From Streptomyces candidus (lineage in GTDB: Bacteria > Actinomycetota > Actinomycetes > Streptomycetales > Streptomycetaceae), in contig NZ_JACHEM010000007.1 of the NCBI RefSeq assembly GCF_014207445.1, forward strand, positions 62,001 through 126,000: a stretch of DNA of 64,000 nucleotides. Direction: 5' to 3'. How positions within the stretch are numbered: the first letter of the stretch is position 1; the number at the start of each line of letters is the position of its first letter. The notes beneath the pieces were generated by a model. That model ran no database searches, had not been told where the DNA came from, and saw only the letters and a list, made by a program, of their open reading frames with translations. Below are positions 50,271 through 58,960 of the stretch, piece after piece. The position numbers and the translations under genes were made by a program.

Positions 50271-51398
50271 GTGCCCCCCGCGATCACCCCCTTCCGCGTG
50301 GAGATCCCCGGTGCGGATCTCGCCGACCTCCACGAGCGTCTCGCGCGGACCCGCTGGCCGGAGCGGGAGACCGTCGACGACTGGTCGCAGGGGCTGCCGC
50401 TGGGATACGCCAAGGAGCTGTGCGCGTACTGGCGGGAGGGCTACGACTGGCGGGCCGCCGAGGCCCGGATCAACGGAGTCCCCCAGTTCCGTACGGAGAT
50501 CGACGGGCTCGGCATCCACTTCGTACACCTGCGCTCGCCGCACCCGCAGGCGGTGCCGCTGCTGGTCACGCACGGCTGGCCCGGGTCGGTGGTGGAGTTC
50601 CTCGACCTGCTGCGCCCGCTCACCGACCCCGCCGACCCCGCCGACGCCTTCCACGTGGTCTGCCCCTCGCTGCCCGGCTTCGGCTTCAGCGACAGGCCGG
50701 CCGCCGCGGGCTGGACGGCGGAGCGCACCGCACGGGCCTGGGACGTTCTGATGAGCCGACTCGGGTACGACAGTTACTTCGCGCACGGTGTCGACTGGGG
50801 ATCGTTCATCACCGCCATCCTGGGCGAGCAGGACGAGGGCCGGGGAAGGCTGCGCGGCATCCACGTGACGATGCCGTTCGCCCGGCCCCCGCAGGAACAG
50901 GTGGAGCTCTCGGAGCGCGACCTGGCCGGACTCGCCCGGATGAAGGAGTTCAAGGAGCAGGAGAGTGGCTACTCCGTCCTGCAGACGACCCGCCCGCAGA
51001 CCCTCGGCTACGGGCTGACCGACTCGCCCGCGGGCCAACTGGCCTGGATGGCCGAGAAATACTGGGCCTGGAGCGACCACGACGGCGACCTCGAAAAGGT
51101 GATCTGCCGCGACCGGCTCCTCGACGCGGTCAGCGTCGGCTGGTTCGCCGCCACCGCCGCGTCCTCCGCCCGCATCTACTGGGAGAGCCAGAACAGGCTC
51201 GCGCTCGGCGAGGTGCGGGTGCCGTCCGCCGTCTCCAACTACCCCAAGGACGGACGGATGCCGCGCCCCTGGATCGAGGGCCGCTTCACCGATCTGCGCA
51301 GCTGGAAGGAGCACGAACGCGGCGGGCACTTCCCCGCCCTGGAGGACCCGGAGCAACTCGCCTCTGACATCAGGGAGTTCGTACGGGAACTTCGTTGA
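50271..51398 (+). CDS. Epoxide hydrolase with EHN domain
   Basis: Alpha/beta-hydrolase of 375 residues of the microsomal epoxide hydrolase type. The N-terminal EHN domain (about 1-110) has FRVEIPGADLADLHERLARTRWP (beginning quoted only as a marker of the fold). The nucleophile Asp is in HGVDWGSFI near residue 171, the oxyanion HGWPGS near 98, and the His in RGGHFPALE near 348. Tyrosines for epoxide activation lie in the cap. It opens an epoxide by water. In the cluster it could act on a P450-made epoxide, as a tailoring or a self-protection step. GTG 50271 follows GAGGAGAGG; GTG 50241 is an alternative. Confidence 0.88.
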   Translation: MPPAITPFRVEIPGADLADLHERLARTRWPERETVDDWSQGLPLGYAKELCAYWREGYDWRAAEARINGVPQFRTEIDGLGIHFVHLRSPHPQAVPLLVTHGWPGSVVEFLDLLRPLTDPADPADAFHVVCPSLPGFGFSDRPAAAGWTAERTARAWDVLMSRLGYDSYFAHGVDWGSFITAILGEQDEGRGRLRGIHVTMPFARPPQEQVELSERDLAGLARMKEFKEQESGYSVLQTTRPQTLGYGLTDSPAGQLAWMAEKYWAWSDHDGDLEKVICRDRLLDAVSVGWFAATAASSARIYWESQNRLALGEVRVPSAVSNYPKDGRMPRPWIEGRFTDLRSWKEHERGGHFPALEDPEQLASDIREFVRELR

Positions 51399-51480
51399 TG
51401 GCACCTCCGGCAAGGGAGTCGGGTGCGGGGGCCCCGGCGGGATCGAGCCGGATTCCAGTGCCCGCTCCTAGCCTGCCGCC

Positions 51481-53802
51481 ATGGGCGAAACACACAGCAC
51501 CGGATCACACAGCACCGGATCGCACAGCACCGGATCGCACAGCATCAGGATCGTCGGCGCGCGCGAACACAACCTCAAGGACGTCACCCTCGACATCCCC
51601 AAAAACACCCTGACCGTCTTCACCGGCGTCTCCGGCTCCGGGAAGTCCTCCCTGGTGTTCGACACCCTCGCCGTGGAGGCGCAGCGCCAGCTCAACGCCA
51701 CCTTCGGCTGGTACATCCGCAACCAGCTCCCCAAGTACGAAAGGCCGGACGCGGACGCCATCGACCACCTCTCGACCCCGGTCGTCGTCGACCAGAAGCC
51801 GGTGGGCGGCAACAGCCGCTCCACCGTCGGCACCATGACGGACGTCCACTCGATGATCCGGGCGCTGTTCGCACGCCACGGCACGCCCTCCGAGGGCCTG
51901 GTCTCCAGGTTCTCCTTCAACGACCCCAAGGGCATGTGTCCCGAGTGCGAGGGCCTGGGCCAGGTCCGGCGCATCGACCCGGACCGGGTGGTCGATCGTA
52001 CGAAGTCCCTGGACGAGGGGGCGATCCTGGTGCCCTGGTACCGGGTGGGCAGCCCCGAGTGGCAGCTGTACGCCACCTCCGGCCGGCTCGATCCGGCGAA
52101 GCCGCTCGCCCAGTACACGCCCGACGAATGGCACACGCTCCTGCACGGCTCCGGCGGCCCCAAGGTCAAGGTGTCCACGAAGAACAGTTCGCTGCAGCTG
52201 AACTACGAGGGCCTCGTCGACCGGGTCACCCGCCTCAACGTCAAACGCGACGTCAGCACCATGAGCGAGAAGAACCAGGCCGCCGTCGCCGCGTTCCTCG
52301 TCGAACAGCTCTGCCCGGCCTGCGACGGCGCCCGCCTCAACCCCGCCGCCCTCGCCACCCGCATCGACGGCCGCAGCATCGCCGACTGGGCCCGCATGGA
52401 GATCGGCGACCTGATCGGCGTGCTCGCCCGCATCGACGACCCGGCGGCCGCCCCGCTGGCCGGCGCGGCGCGTACCGCCCTGGAACGCATCGCGGAGATC
52501 GGCCTCGGCTACCTCAGCCTCGACCGGGCCACCGGCACCCTGTCCGGCGGCGAGGGCCAGCGCCTCAAACTCGTCCGGCATCTGGGCTCCACCCTCACCG
52601 GCATGACGTACTTCTTCGACGAGCCGAGCACCGGACTGCACCCCCGTGACGTGGGACGTGTGGGCTCCCTGCTGCGGGCGCTGCGGGACCAGGGCAACAC
52701 GGTGCTGGTCGTCGAGCACGATCCCGACGTCATCGCGCTCGCGGACCACGTCGTCGACGTCGGCCCCGGGGCCGGGGTGAACGGCGGCGAGATCGTCTTC
52801 CGGGGGACGTACGAGGAACTGCGCGCCGCCGACACCCTCACCGGGCGCGGGCTTCGCGCGGCCGCCGTCGCCAGGACGCGATTCCGGGAACCGAGGGGCA
52901 AGCTGCCCGTCGAGAACGCCGCGCTGCACAACCTCAAGGACGTCTCGGTGGTGTTCCCCACCGGCGTGCTCACCGTCGTCACCGGCGTCGCGGGTTCCGG
53001 CAAGAGCTCACTGGCCTCCGGGGCGTTCATGGAACGGTACCCGGACGCGGTGTACGTCGACCAGTCGCCGATCGCGGCCTCCTCCCGGTCGACCCCCGCG
53101 ACGTACCTCGGCCTGATGGACCCGTTGCGGAAGCTGTTCGCCAAGGCCAACGGTGTCGCCCCCGGCCTGTTCAGCGCCAACTCGGCGGGGGCCTGCGAGG
53201 ACTGCCAGGGCCGCGGCGCCGTCATCACCGAGGTCGCGTACATGGACCCGGTCACCACGCACTGCGAGACCTGCGACGGGCGCCGCTTCAAGGAGTCGGT
53301 GCTCGCGCACCGGCTGCGCGGCAAGTCCGTCGCGGACGTGCTGGAGATGTCGGCACGGGAAGCGGCCGGCTACTTCGAGGAGCGGGCGCTGCGCGAGAAG
53401 GCCACCGCCCTGGTGGACGTCGGGCTCGGCTACCTCAGCCTCGGGCAGTCGCTCAGCACCCTGTCCGGCGGCGAACGCCAGCGCATCAAGCTCGCCGTCC
53501 AGCTGAACCGGTCCGGCAGCGTCTACGTGCTGGACGAGCCCACCACGGGACTGCACATGTCCGACGTGGCCACCCTGGTGACGCTCCTCGACAGGCTGGT
53601 CGACCGGGGCAACACCGTGATCGTCGTCGAGCACAACCTCGACGTCGTGAAGGAGGCCGACTGGATCATCGACCTGGGCCCGGACGGCGGCAAGGGCGGC
53701 GGCGAGATCGTCTTCACCGGTACCCCTTCCGAACTACTCGCTGTACACGGCTCGTTGACCGGGGAACACCTGCGACGGCATCTGGGCGTCGCCCCGGCCT
53801 GA
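51481..53802 (+). CDS. UvrA-like ABC ATPase (DrrC-type self-resistance protein)
   Basis: Protein of 773 residues with two ABC ATPase heads, shorter than housekeeping UvrA (about 950). Walker A motifs are GVSGSGKSS (about 49-57) and GVAGSGKSS; signatures are LSGGEGQRLKL and LSGGERQRIKL. Zinc-binding pairs CPECEGLG and CPACDGAR-like, CEDCQGRG and CETCDGRR are present. UvrA paralogues of this size protect producers of DNA-binding antibiotics, as DrrC does for daunorubicin. The N-terminus carries a HSTGS repeat from a 15-bp tandem DNA repeat. It points to a DNA-directed product. Confidence 0.92.
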   Translation: MGETHSTGSHSTGSHSTGSHSIRIVGAREHNLKDVTLDIPKNTLTVFTGVSGSGKSSLVFDTLAVEAQRQLNATFGWYIRNQLPKYERPDADAIDHLSTPVVVDQKPVGGNSRSTVGTMTDVHSMIRALFARHGTPSEGLVSRFSFNDPKGMCPECEGLGQVRRIDPDRVVDRTKSLDEGAILVPWYRVGSPEWQLYATSGRLDPAKPLAQYTPDEWHTLLHGSGGPKVKVSTKNSSLQLNYEGLVDRVTRLNVKRDVSTMSEKNQAAVAAFLVEQLCPACDGARLNPAALATRIDGRSIADWARMEIGDLIGVLARIDDPAAAPLAGAARTALERIAEIGLGYLSLDRATGTLSGGEGQRLKLVRHLGSTLTGMTYFFDEPSTGLHPRDVGRVGSLLRALRDQGNTVLVVEHDPDVIALADHVVDVGPGAGVNGGEIVFRGTYEELRAADTLTGRGLRAAAVARTRFREPRGKLPVENAALHNLKDVSVVFPTGVLTVVTGVAGSGKSSLASGAFMERYPDAVYVDQSPIAASSRSTPATYLGLMDPLRKLFAKANGVAPGLFSANSAGACEDCQGRGAVITEVAYMDPVTTHCETCDGRRFKESVLAHRLRGKSVADVLEMSAREAAGYFEERALREKATALVDVGLGYLSLGQSLSTLSGGERQRIKLAVQLNRSGSVYVLDEPTTGLHMSDVATLVTLLDRLVDRGNTVIVVEHNLDVVKEADWIIDLGPDGGKGGGEIVFTGTPSELLAVHGSLTGEHLRRHLGVAPA
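51493..51546 (+). repeat. 15-bp tandem repeat in the UvrA-like gene start
   Basis: Three nearly identical copies of CACAGCACCGGATCG plus a partial fourth encode HSTGS repeats at the protein N-terminus. The unit length is a multiple of three, so copy changes would keep the frame. Confidence 0.85.
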
Positions 53803-53810
53803 GCCCGTCC

Positions 53811-55277
53811 TCAGCGTGCCGGGTCGGGGGAGACGGCGGGGCGCGGGGCCGCGCCGGGGCAGGTCGTCCGGGCGGGCGGCAGCTCCCCCGACACCAGATA
53901 CGCGTGGACCAGCGCGTCGACGCGCGAGTTGTCGCCCAGTACGTAGATCTCGTGCTCGCCGGAGTCCTCCACGGTGATCAGGTGGTGTCCCAGCCGCTCC
54001 GCCATCGCCACGCCGCCCGCGTAGTGGTCCATGATGTCGCCGTCGGACTGGACGACGATCCCGGACGGGAAGTCTCCGCCGGTGATGGTCACCGGGGGCT
54101 CCGGGGCCCGGAAGGTCCGGAAGGTGCCGACCCACGGCTGGGCGCGGAGGACCCCGTAGCCGTACGGGTAGCGCTCGCGGTAGGTGCGCATGGTGGCGTA
54201 GTAGCCGTCGAGGTCGGTGGGCCAGTCGGACTCCAGGGTGATGGCGTCGAGGACGCCGATGCGCAGTTCGCCCTCGTTGTCGGTGGGCCGCCACTGGCGC
54301 TGGCCTGCGAGCAGCTCGGCCACCCTTTCCGTGTCCGCGGCGGACGCGGCTGTCCGCAGGTCGCCGACCAGGGTACCGAGCTGCTCCCACTGGGCGCGGT
54401 CGGCGGTACGGTAGCCCATCGCGCCGTCCAGCAGGGTCCGCAGGTGCGGCGCGCCGGCCTTCTCCAGCAGGGCGACGACCTCCTCGACGGTGCCCAGGAC
54501 TTCCTCGGGGGTCCGGCCGAGACCGAAGTGGCCGTCGCGCTCGCCCGCCCAGCCGGCCCACCGGTCGACGTTGCGCCTGATCGCGTCGCCCTGGGAGAGG
54601 AACTGCTCGTACCAGTTCCACTCGGGGTTCACGCAGGAGTCGAGGACACTGCGGTCCAGCCGGGAGGGGAACAGGGTGGCGTACACGGCGCCCACCGCCG
54701 TCCCGTAGGCGAAGCCGACGAAGCTGATCTTCGGCTCGTCGAGTACGGCGCGGATCACATCGAGGTCCCGGGCGATGTTGCGGGTGCTGATGTGCGGGCG
54801 CAGGTCGCCGCCGCCGCGCTCGCAGCCCAGTTCGCGGCGGCGCATGTCCTCGGCGAGGAGTTCGAAGTCCGAGTCCGGCGGGCGGGAGTCGAACGGGGCC
54901 TCGGGGGCCGCCACTTCGGCGTACAGCCGGGTCGAGTCGCCCATGCCGCGCGGGTCGAAGCCGATCAGGTCGTACACCTCGTGCACGGGCGTCCCCACGA
55001 ACTTGCCCGACAGCCGCCTGGCCAGCCCCCAGTCGCCGCCGGGACCGCCGTTGAGGGACAGCAGGACGCCTCGGCGGCGGGCGGGGTCCGAGGCCCGGCG
55101 ACGGGAGACGGCGAGGGTGAGGCGTTCGCCGCCGGGGTCGGCGTAGTCGCGCGGCACCTCGATCGTGGTCTCCTCGACGGGGCCGTGCTCGTCCGCGCCG
55201 GTCGTCCAGCGCGGGCGCTGCGAGTGGAACTCGTGGAGCGAATCGGCGAGGGGGGGCCGTGCGGTGTCTGTGGTCAC
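53811..55277 (-). CDS. Alpha/beta-hydrolase fold protein with the nucleophile Ser replaced by Ala
   Basis: Protein of 488 residues related to the proline-iminopeptidase/tripeptidyl-aminopeptidase family (SlpD/E-like). The oxyanion segment LSLNGGPGG (about 73-81) is normal. At the nucleophile elbow, where relatives have G-x-S-Y-G-T, this protein has GFAYGT (codon GCC), so the catalytic serine is missing. The acid (DGDIMDHY) and the His (SGEHEIY) are kept. There is no signal peptide, unlike secreted relatives. It may catalyse a non-hydrolytic step or bind an intermediate. GTG 55277 faces the ferredoxin gene across a region with a long inverted repeat. Confidence 0.87.
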   Translation of the reverse strand: MTTDTARPPLADSLHEFHSQRPRWTTGADEHGPVEETTIEVPRDYADPGGERLTLAVSRRRASDPARRRGVLLSLNGGPGGDWGLARRLSGKFVGTPVHEVYDLIGFDPRGMGDSTRLYAEVAAPEAPFDSRPPDSDFELLAEDMRRRELGCERGGGDLRPHISTRNIARDLDVIRAVLDEPKISFVGFAYGTAVGAVYATLFPSRLDRSVLDSCVNPEWNWYEQFLSQGDAIRRNVDRWAGWAGERDGHFGLGRTPEEVLGTVEEVVALLEKAGAPHLRTLLDGAMGYRTADRAQWEQLGTLVGDLRTAASAADTERVAELLAGQRQWRPTDNEGELRIGVLDAITLESDWPTDLDGYYATMRTYRERYPYGYGVLRAQPWVGTFRTFRAPEPPVTITGGDFPSGIVVQSDGDIMDHYAGGVAMAERLGHHLITVEDSGEHEIYVLGDNSRVDALVHAYLVSGELPPARTTCPGAAPRPAVSPDPAR

Positions 55278-55337
55278 GTGCGTTTCCGTTCTCTCGTGAG
55301 GTCCGGCGTGCGGCCGACAGGATGGCCGCGACGGCTA

Positions 55338-55385
55338 GAGCACCTCTCGAAGAGGGCGCGCGGCGGTGCGTTTCGAGAGGTGCTC
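55338..55385. promoter_or_regulatory. Long perfect inverted repeat in a divergent cluster promoter
   Basis: Arms GAGCACCTCTCGAA (55338-55351) and TTCGAGAGGTGCTC (55372-55385) are exact complements of 14 bp separated by 20 bp. They lie between the divergent hydrolase-fold gene and the ferredoxin operon. The spacing suggests two half-sites for a dimeric regulator, or a hairpin in either leader. Confidence 0.6.
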
Positions 55386-55462
55386 CAGGCAGGCCCCAGG
55401 TGCGGCGGTCAGAGTCGGGGTCGCCCACCCGCGGTCGGCCGACATTCCCAGAGGAGAGCGCC

Positions 55463-55786
55463 ATGGCCAAGATCACCTACCGGCACCCCCGAGGCACGGT
55501 CACCGTCGTCGACGTACCCGCGCCCAACACGGTGATGCGCGGCGCGAAGCTGAACGACATCGACGGGATCGAGGCCCAGTGCGGCGGCTCCGCCCAGTGC
55601 GGGACCTGTCATGTCTACGTGGACGAGGACTGCGGCGTCGTACTGCCCGAGATGCACGAGGTCGAGGACGACGTGCTGTACGGCACCGCGTCGCCGCGCC
55701 GCGCGAACAGCCGGCTCAGCTGCCAGCTGCCCGTCTCCGACGCCCTCGACGGACTCGTGGTGGACCTGCCGCAGGCGCAGAGCTGA
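55463..55786 (+). CDS. [2Fe-2S] ferredoxin (adrenodoxin/putidaredoxin type)
   Basis: Electron carrier of 107 residues. The cluster ligands follow the Cx5Cx2C pattern in CGGSAQCGTC (about 40-49), with the fourth Cys in LSCQLPV near residue 87. The GTCHVYVD and acidic loop after it are typical of ferredoxins that serve class I P450s. ATG 55463 follows GAGGAGAG. It is translated in tandem with its reductase (TGATG overlap) and followed by a P450, forming a full electron chain within one operon. Confidence 0.95.
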   Translation: MAKITYRHPRGTVTVVDVPAPNTVMRGAKLNDIDGIEAQCGGSAQCGTCHVYVDEDCGVVLPEMHEVEDDVLYGTASPRRANSRLSCQLPVSDALDGLVVDLPQAQS

Positions 55787-57042
55787 TGGGGCGGCCGACG
55801 GTCGTCGTGGTGGGCGCCGGACAGGCGGGGGCGGAGGCCGCGGTCGCGCTGCGCGCGCAGGGGTACGGAGGTCGCGTCGTCCTGGTCGGCGAGGAGAGTG
55901 AAACTCCTTACCAGCGGCCCCCGTTGTCCAAGGAGCTGCTGGCCGCCGGCGGGGAGCGAGTGGACTGTGCCCTGTATCCGGCGTCGCACTACCCCGACCG
56001 GGACATCGAGCTGCTGAGCGGCGAGAGGGCCGAGGGGATCGACCGGGAGGGACGGACCCTGCTCCTCGCGTCGGGACGTGAGCTGCCGTACGACGCCCTG
56101 GTGCTCGCCACCGGGGCCCGCCCGCGCGCCCTGACCGTGCCGGGCGCCGGACTCGCCGGTGTCCACACCCTCCGTACGCTCTCCGACGCGCGCGACCTGC
56201 GCTCGCGGCTGTACGGGGCGCGCGACCTGGTGGTCGTCGGCGGCGGTTTCATCGGCCTCGAAGTAGCCTCTGCCGCACGCACGTTGGGGCTCGACGTCGC
56301 AGTGGTCGAGGTGCGGGACCGGCTCATGGGAAGGTCGGTGAGCGAGCCCGTCTCCCGCCACCTCGCCGAACTGCACCGCAGAAACGGCGTGCGCGTCCTG
56401 CTCGCCCGCGAAGTGACCGCCGTGCACGGCGAGGAGCGGCGGGTGCGCGAAGTCGAGCTCGACGGCGGCGAGCGGATCGCCGCGGACGTCGTGGTCGCCG
56501 GGATCGGCGCCGTGCCGAACACGGAAATCGCCGCACGAGCGGGCCTCGCCGTCGACGACGGCATCCTGGTCGACGCACGGTTGCGCACCAGCGACCCGGC
56601 CGTCCTCGCCATCGGCGACTGCGCCCGCTTCCCGAGCCGCCACGGGCTCGGCCGGCACGCGCCGGTACGACTGGAATCCGTACAGAACGCCGCCGACCAG
56701 GCCCGTGCCGCGGCCACGACGGTCTGCGACCCCGAGGGCGGTGCCGACTACGACGCCGTGCCCTGGTTCTGGACGCACCAGTACGGTGTGCGGCTCCAGA
56801 TCGCCGGGCTCACGGCCGGACACGACCGCACGGTCACCGTGGGAGACCCGGCCGGCGGACGCTTCTCCGTCTTCTGCTTCCGGGGCGAACGGCTGCTCGG
56901 CGTGGAATCGGTCGGCCGGCCCGCGGACCACGCGATCACCCGCAGACTGCTCGCCGGAAGCCGGCACTCGCTCACTCCGGAGTCCGTGGCCGCCCCCGGA
57001 TTCGACCTGAAGCAACAGCAGCTGCAGTCCCAGCCTGCCTGA
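55786..57042 (+). CDS. FAD-dependent ferredoxin reductase
   Basis: NAD(P)H:ferredoxin oxidoreductase of 418 residues of the putidaredoxin-reductase type. The FAD site is VVVVGAGQAGAEAAVALRAQ (about 5-24), the NAD site VVVGGGFIGLEVASAA (about 146-161), and the second FAD contact VLAIGDCARFP (about 275-285). It passes electrons from NAD(P)H to the adjacent ferredoxin and on to the P450s. Its ATG overlaps the ferredoxin stop as TGATG. Having both partners in the cluster suggests that the P450 chemistry is demanding or needs a dedicated pair. Confidence 0.94.
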   Translation: MGRPTVVVVGAGQAGAEAAVALRAQGYGGRVVLVGEESETPYQRPPLSKELLAAGGERVDCALYPASHYPDRDIELLSGERAEGIDREGRTLLLASGRELPYDALVLATGARPRALTVPGAGLAGVHTLRTLSDARDLRSRLYGARDLVVVGGGFIGLEVASAARTLGLDVAVVEVRDRLMGRSVSEPVSRHLAELHRRNGVRVLLAREVTAVHGEERRVREVELDGGERIAADVVVAGIGAVPNTEIAARAGLAVDDGILVDARLRTSDPAVLAIGDCARFPSRHGLGRHAPVRLESVQNAADQARAAATTVCDPEGGADYDAVPWFWTHQYGVRLQIAGLTAGHDRTVTVGDPAGGRFSVFCFRGERLLGVESVGRPADHAITRRLLAGSRHSLTPESVAAPGFDLKQQQLQSQPA

Positions 57043-57079
57043 CATTCCGTCAATTCCGGTACTACAGAAGGGAACCATC

Positions 57080-58288
57080 ATGACCGCCCCCGTCGAGTCC
57101 GACGCGAAGACCTTCCCGTACGCCCGCAGTTGCCCCTTCTCCGCGCCCCCCGAGTACCAGGAGATGGTGAAGGAGGACGTCTCGCAGGTGACCCTCGACG
57201 GGTCAGGACTGCGCATCTGGACGGTCACCGGCTACCAGACCGCCCGGTCCCTGCTGACCGACCCGAGGCTCAGTGCCTCGCGCAAGCACGCCAACTTCCC
57301 CTTCTACTTCATCGCGCCCCCCGAGTACCGCACCGAGACCTCTTTCATCGGCTACGACGGCGAGGCGCACGCCAAGACCCGCCGCAAGGCCGCGCTGACC
57401 TTCACCACTCGCCAGGTCAAGCGGCTGCGTCCCCGCATCGAGCAGATCGTCGACGAGCACATCGACCGGATGCTCGCCCGCGGCGGACCGCTCGACCTGC
57501 ACCACGAGTTCTCGCTCCCGGTGCCGATGACCGTCATCTGCGAACTCCTCGGCATTCCCCAGGACCAGCACGACTTCTTCATCAAGCACGGCACGGCCCT
57601 GCTCGGCGGTCACAGCAGCACCGAGGAGCGCCAGGCCGCCATCGTCGAGGTGAACGCGTACATCAGCGAGCTCATCGCACTGAAGAAGCGCGAGCCCGGG
57701 GACGACCTGCTGAGCAGGGCGATGGCCGACTACGAGGCGTCCGGGGAGGACTACACCGACCGCGACCTGTTCAACATGGTCCGGCTCCTGATGAACGGCG
57801 GCCACGAGACCACCGCCAGCCAGATATCCCTCGGCACGGCCTGCCTGCTGGAGAACCCCGACCAGCTGGAACTCCTCAAGAACGACCCCTCGTTGGTCAG
57901 GCCCGCAGTCGAGGAGCTCGTCAGGATCGCCACCATCGGCGACACCGCCATCCCCCGGGTGGCCCTGGAGGACATCGAGGTCGCCGGCAGGACGATCCGC
58001 AAGGGCGACGGAATCCTCTTCCTCGGCCTCGCCGCCAACCGCGACCCCGAGGTCTTCCCCGAGCCGGAGAAGCTGCTGATCGAACGCGGCAGCCGCAAGC
58101 ACCTGGGGTTCGGCCACGGCGTGCACCACTGCATCGGCGCCGACCTCGCCCGGCTGGAGCTGGAGATCGTGTGGAGCAAGCTCTTCGCGCGCATCCCCAC
58201 CCTGCGGCTGGCCAAGCCCTTCCTGGAGATTCCGCGCAAGGAGGGCGCCGTGATCTACGGGCTGTGGGAGCTGCCGGTCGCGTGGTGA
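57080..58288 (+). CDS. Cytochrome P450, cluster enzyme 1
   Basis: Monooxygenase of 402 residues of the bacterial CYP105/107-like type. The heme Cys is in FGHGVHHCIGA (near residue 350), the K-helix ExxR is ELVR (near 277-280), and the I-helix oxygen site is NGGHETTASQ (near 235-244). It hydroxylates or epoxidises the polyketide or its sugar. It lies directly after ferredoxin and its reductase in the same operon. ATG 57080 is preceded by GAAGGGAACC. The substrate cannot be predicted from sequence. Confidence 0.95.
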   Translation: MTAPVESDAKTFPYARSCPFSAPPEYQEMVKEDVSQVTLDGSGLRIWTVTGYQTARSLLTDPRLSASRKHANFPFYFIAPPEYRTETSFIGYDGEAHAKTRRKAALTFTTRQVKRLRPRIEQIVDEHIDRMLARGGPLDLHHEFSLPVPMTVICELLGIPQDQHDFFIKHGTALLGGHSSTEERQAAIVEVNAYISELIALKKREPGDDLLSRAMADYEASGEDYTDRDLFNMVRLLMNGGHETTASQISLGTACLLENPDQLELLKNDPSLVRPAVEELVRIATIGDTAIPRVALEDIEVAGRTIRKGDGILFLGLAANRDPEVFPEPEKLLIERGSRKHLGFGHGVHHCIGADLARLELEIVWSKLFARIPTLRLAKPFLEIPRKEGAVIYGLWELPVAW

Positions 58289-58334
58289 GCGGCGAGCCCG
58301 TCCGTTTCGTACCGCTTCTTCGAAGGGAAACCGA

Positions 58335-58856
58335 GTGTCCCAGCACGTCACCCCCCGGGTCAGACCCGAACTGTACGTGGAAGTACAGCAGTTCTACGCG
58401 AGCCAGATGCCACTGCTCGAAGCCCGCCGGCTGGAGGAGTTCCTGCTGACCTTCACCCCCGACTGCACGCTTGAGCACATTCCGTACGGCTGGCGCTTCG
58501 AGGGGCGCGAGCAGCTCCTCAAGGAGATGTCGGCCCGCCGGGGCGACCCGGACAAGCCCCGCGCCGAGGAGACCTCCGCGCGGCGGGCCCGCGAGGAGAA
58601 CATCGCCTACTACGACGGGCTCGTCTACCGGTACTGGTTCGACCGCATGCTGATCGTGCCCGCCGCCGACGACACCCTGAAGGTCCGCTACCAGGCGATG
58701 GTCAGCATGACCGACGCGCAGGGCAAGGTGAGCTTCGAGCCGACCACGGTCGTGGAGGACGTACTGGAGCGCAGGGACGGGGAGTTGATGACCCGCTCGC
58801 GCGTCGTCACGCACGACTCGGCCAACTGGGCCGACAAGATCCACAACCCGGGCTGA
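58335..58856 (+). CDS. NTF2/SnoaL-like protein, cluster copy 2
   Basis: Protein of 173 residues and clear paralogue of the product of 43906-44400. Both share the EVQ-FYA-QM start, a TFT segment, RYWF/RHWF, and the end pattern GKV-F-PT-VEDVL-RRDG-L-SRV--DS. Copy 2 has an extra charged loop (about 70-90) lacking in copy 1. GTG 58335 follows AAGGGAAACC. It is in one operon with a P450 and an MFS exporter. NTF2-like proteins in polyketide clusters act as cyclases, hydroxylase partners or dehydratases; the two copies may act as a heteromer. Confidence 0.82.
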   Translation: MSQHVTPRVRPELYVEVQQFYASQMPLLEARRLEEFLLTFTPDCTLEHIPYGWRFEGREQLLKEMSARRGDPDKPRAEETSARRAREENIAYYDGLVYRYWFDRMLIVPAADDTLKVRYQAMVSMTDAQGKVSFEPTTVVEDVLERRDGELMTRSRVVTHDSANWADKIHNPG

Positions 58857-58960
58857 GGCCCCCGGCGCTTCGGCTCCACCGTCACTCGAGGGCGGTGCGC
58901 TCTCATGGAGACTCCCGGGCTCGCACCTGCGCCGGGGCCACGGGGGACGGCACGCAATAG

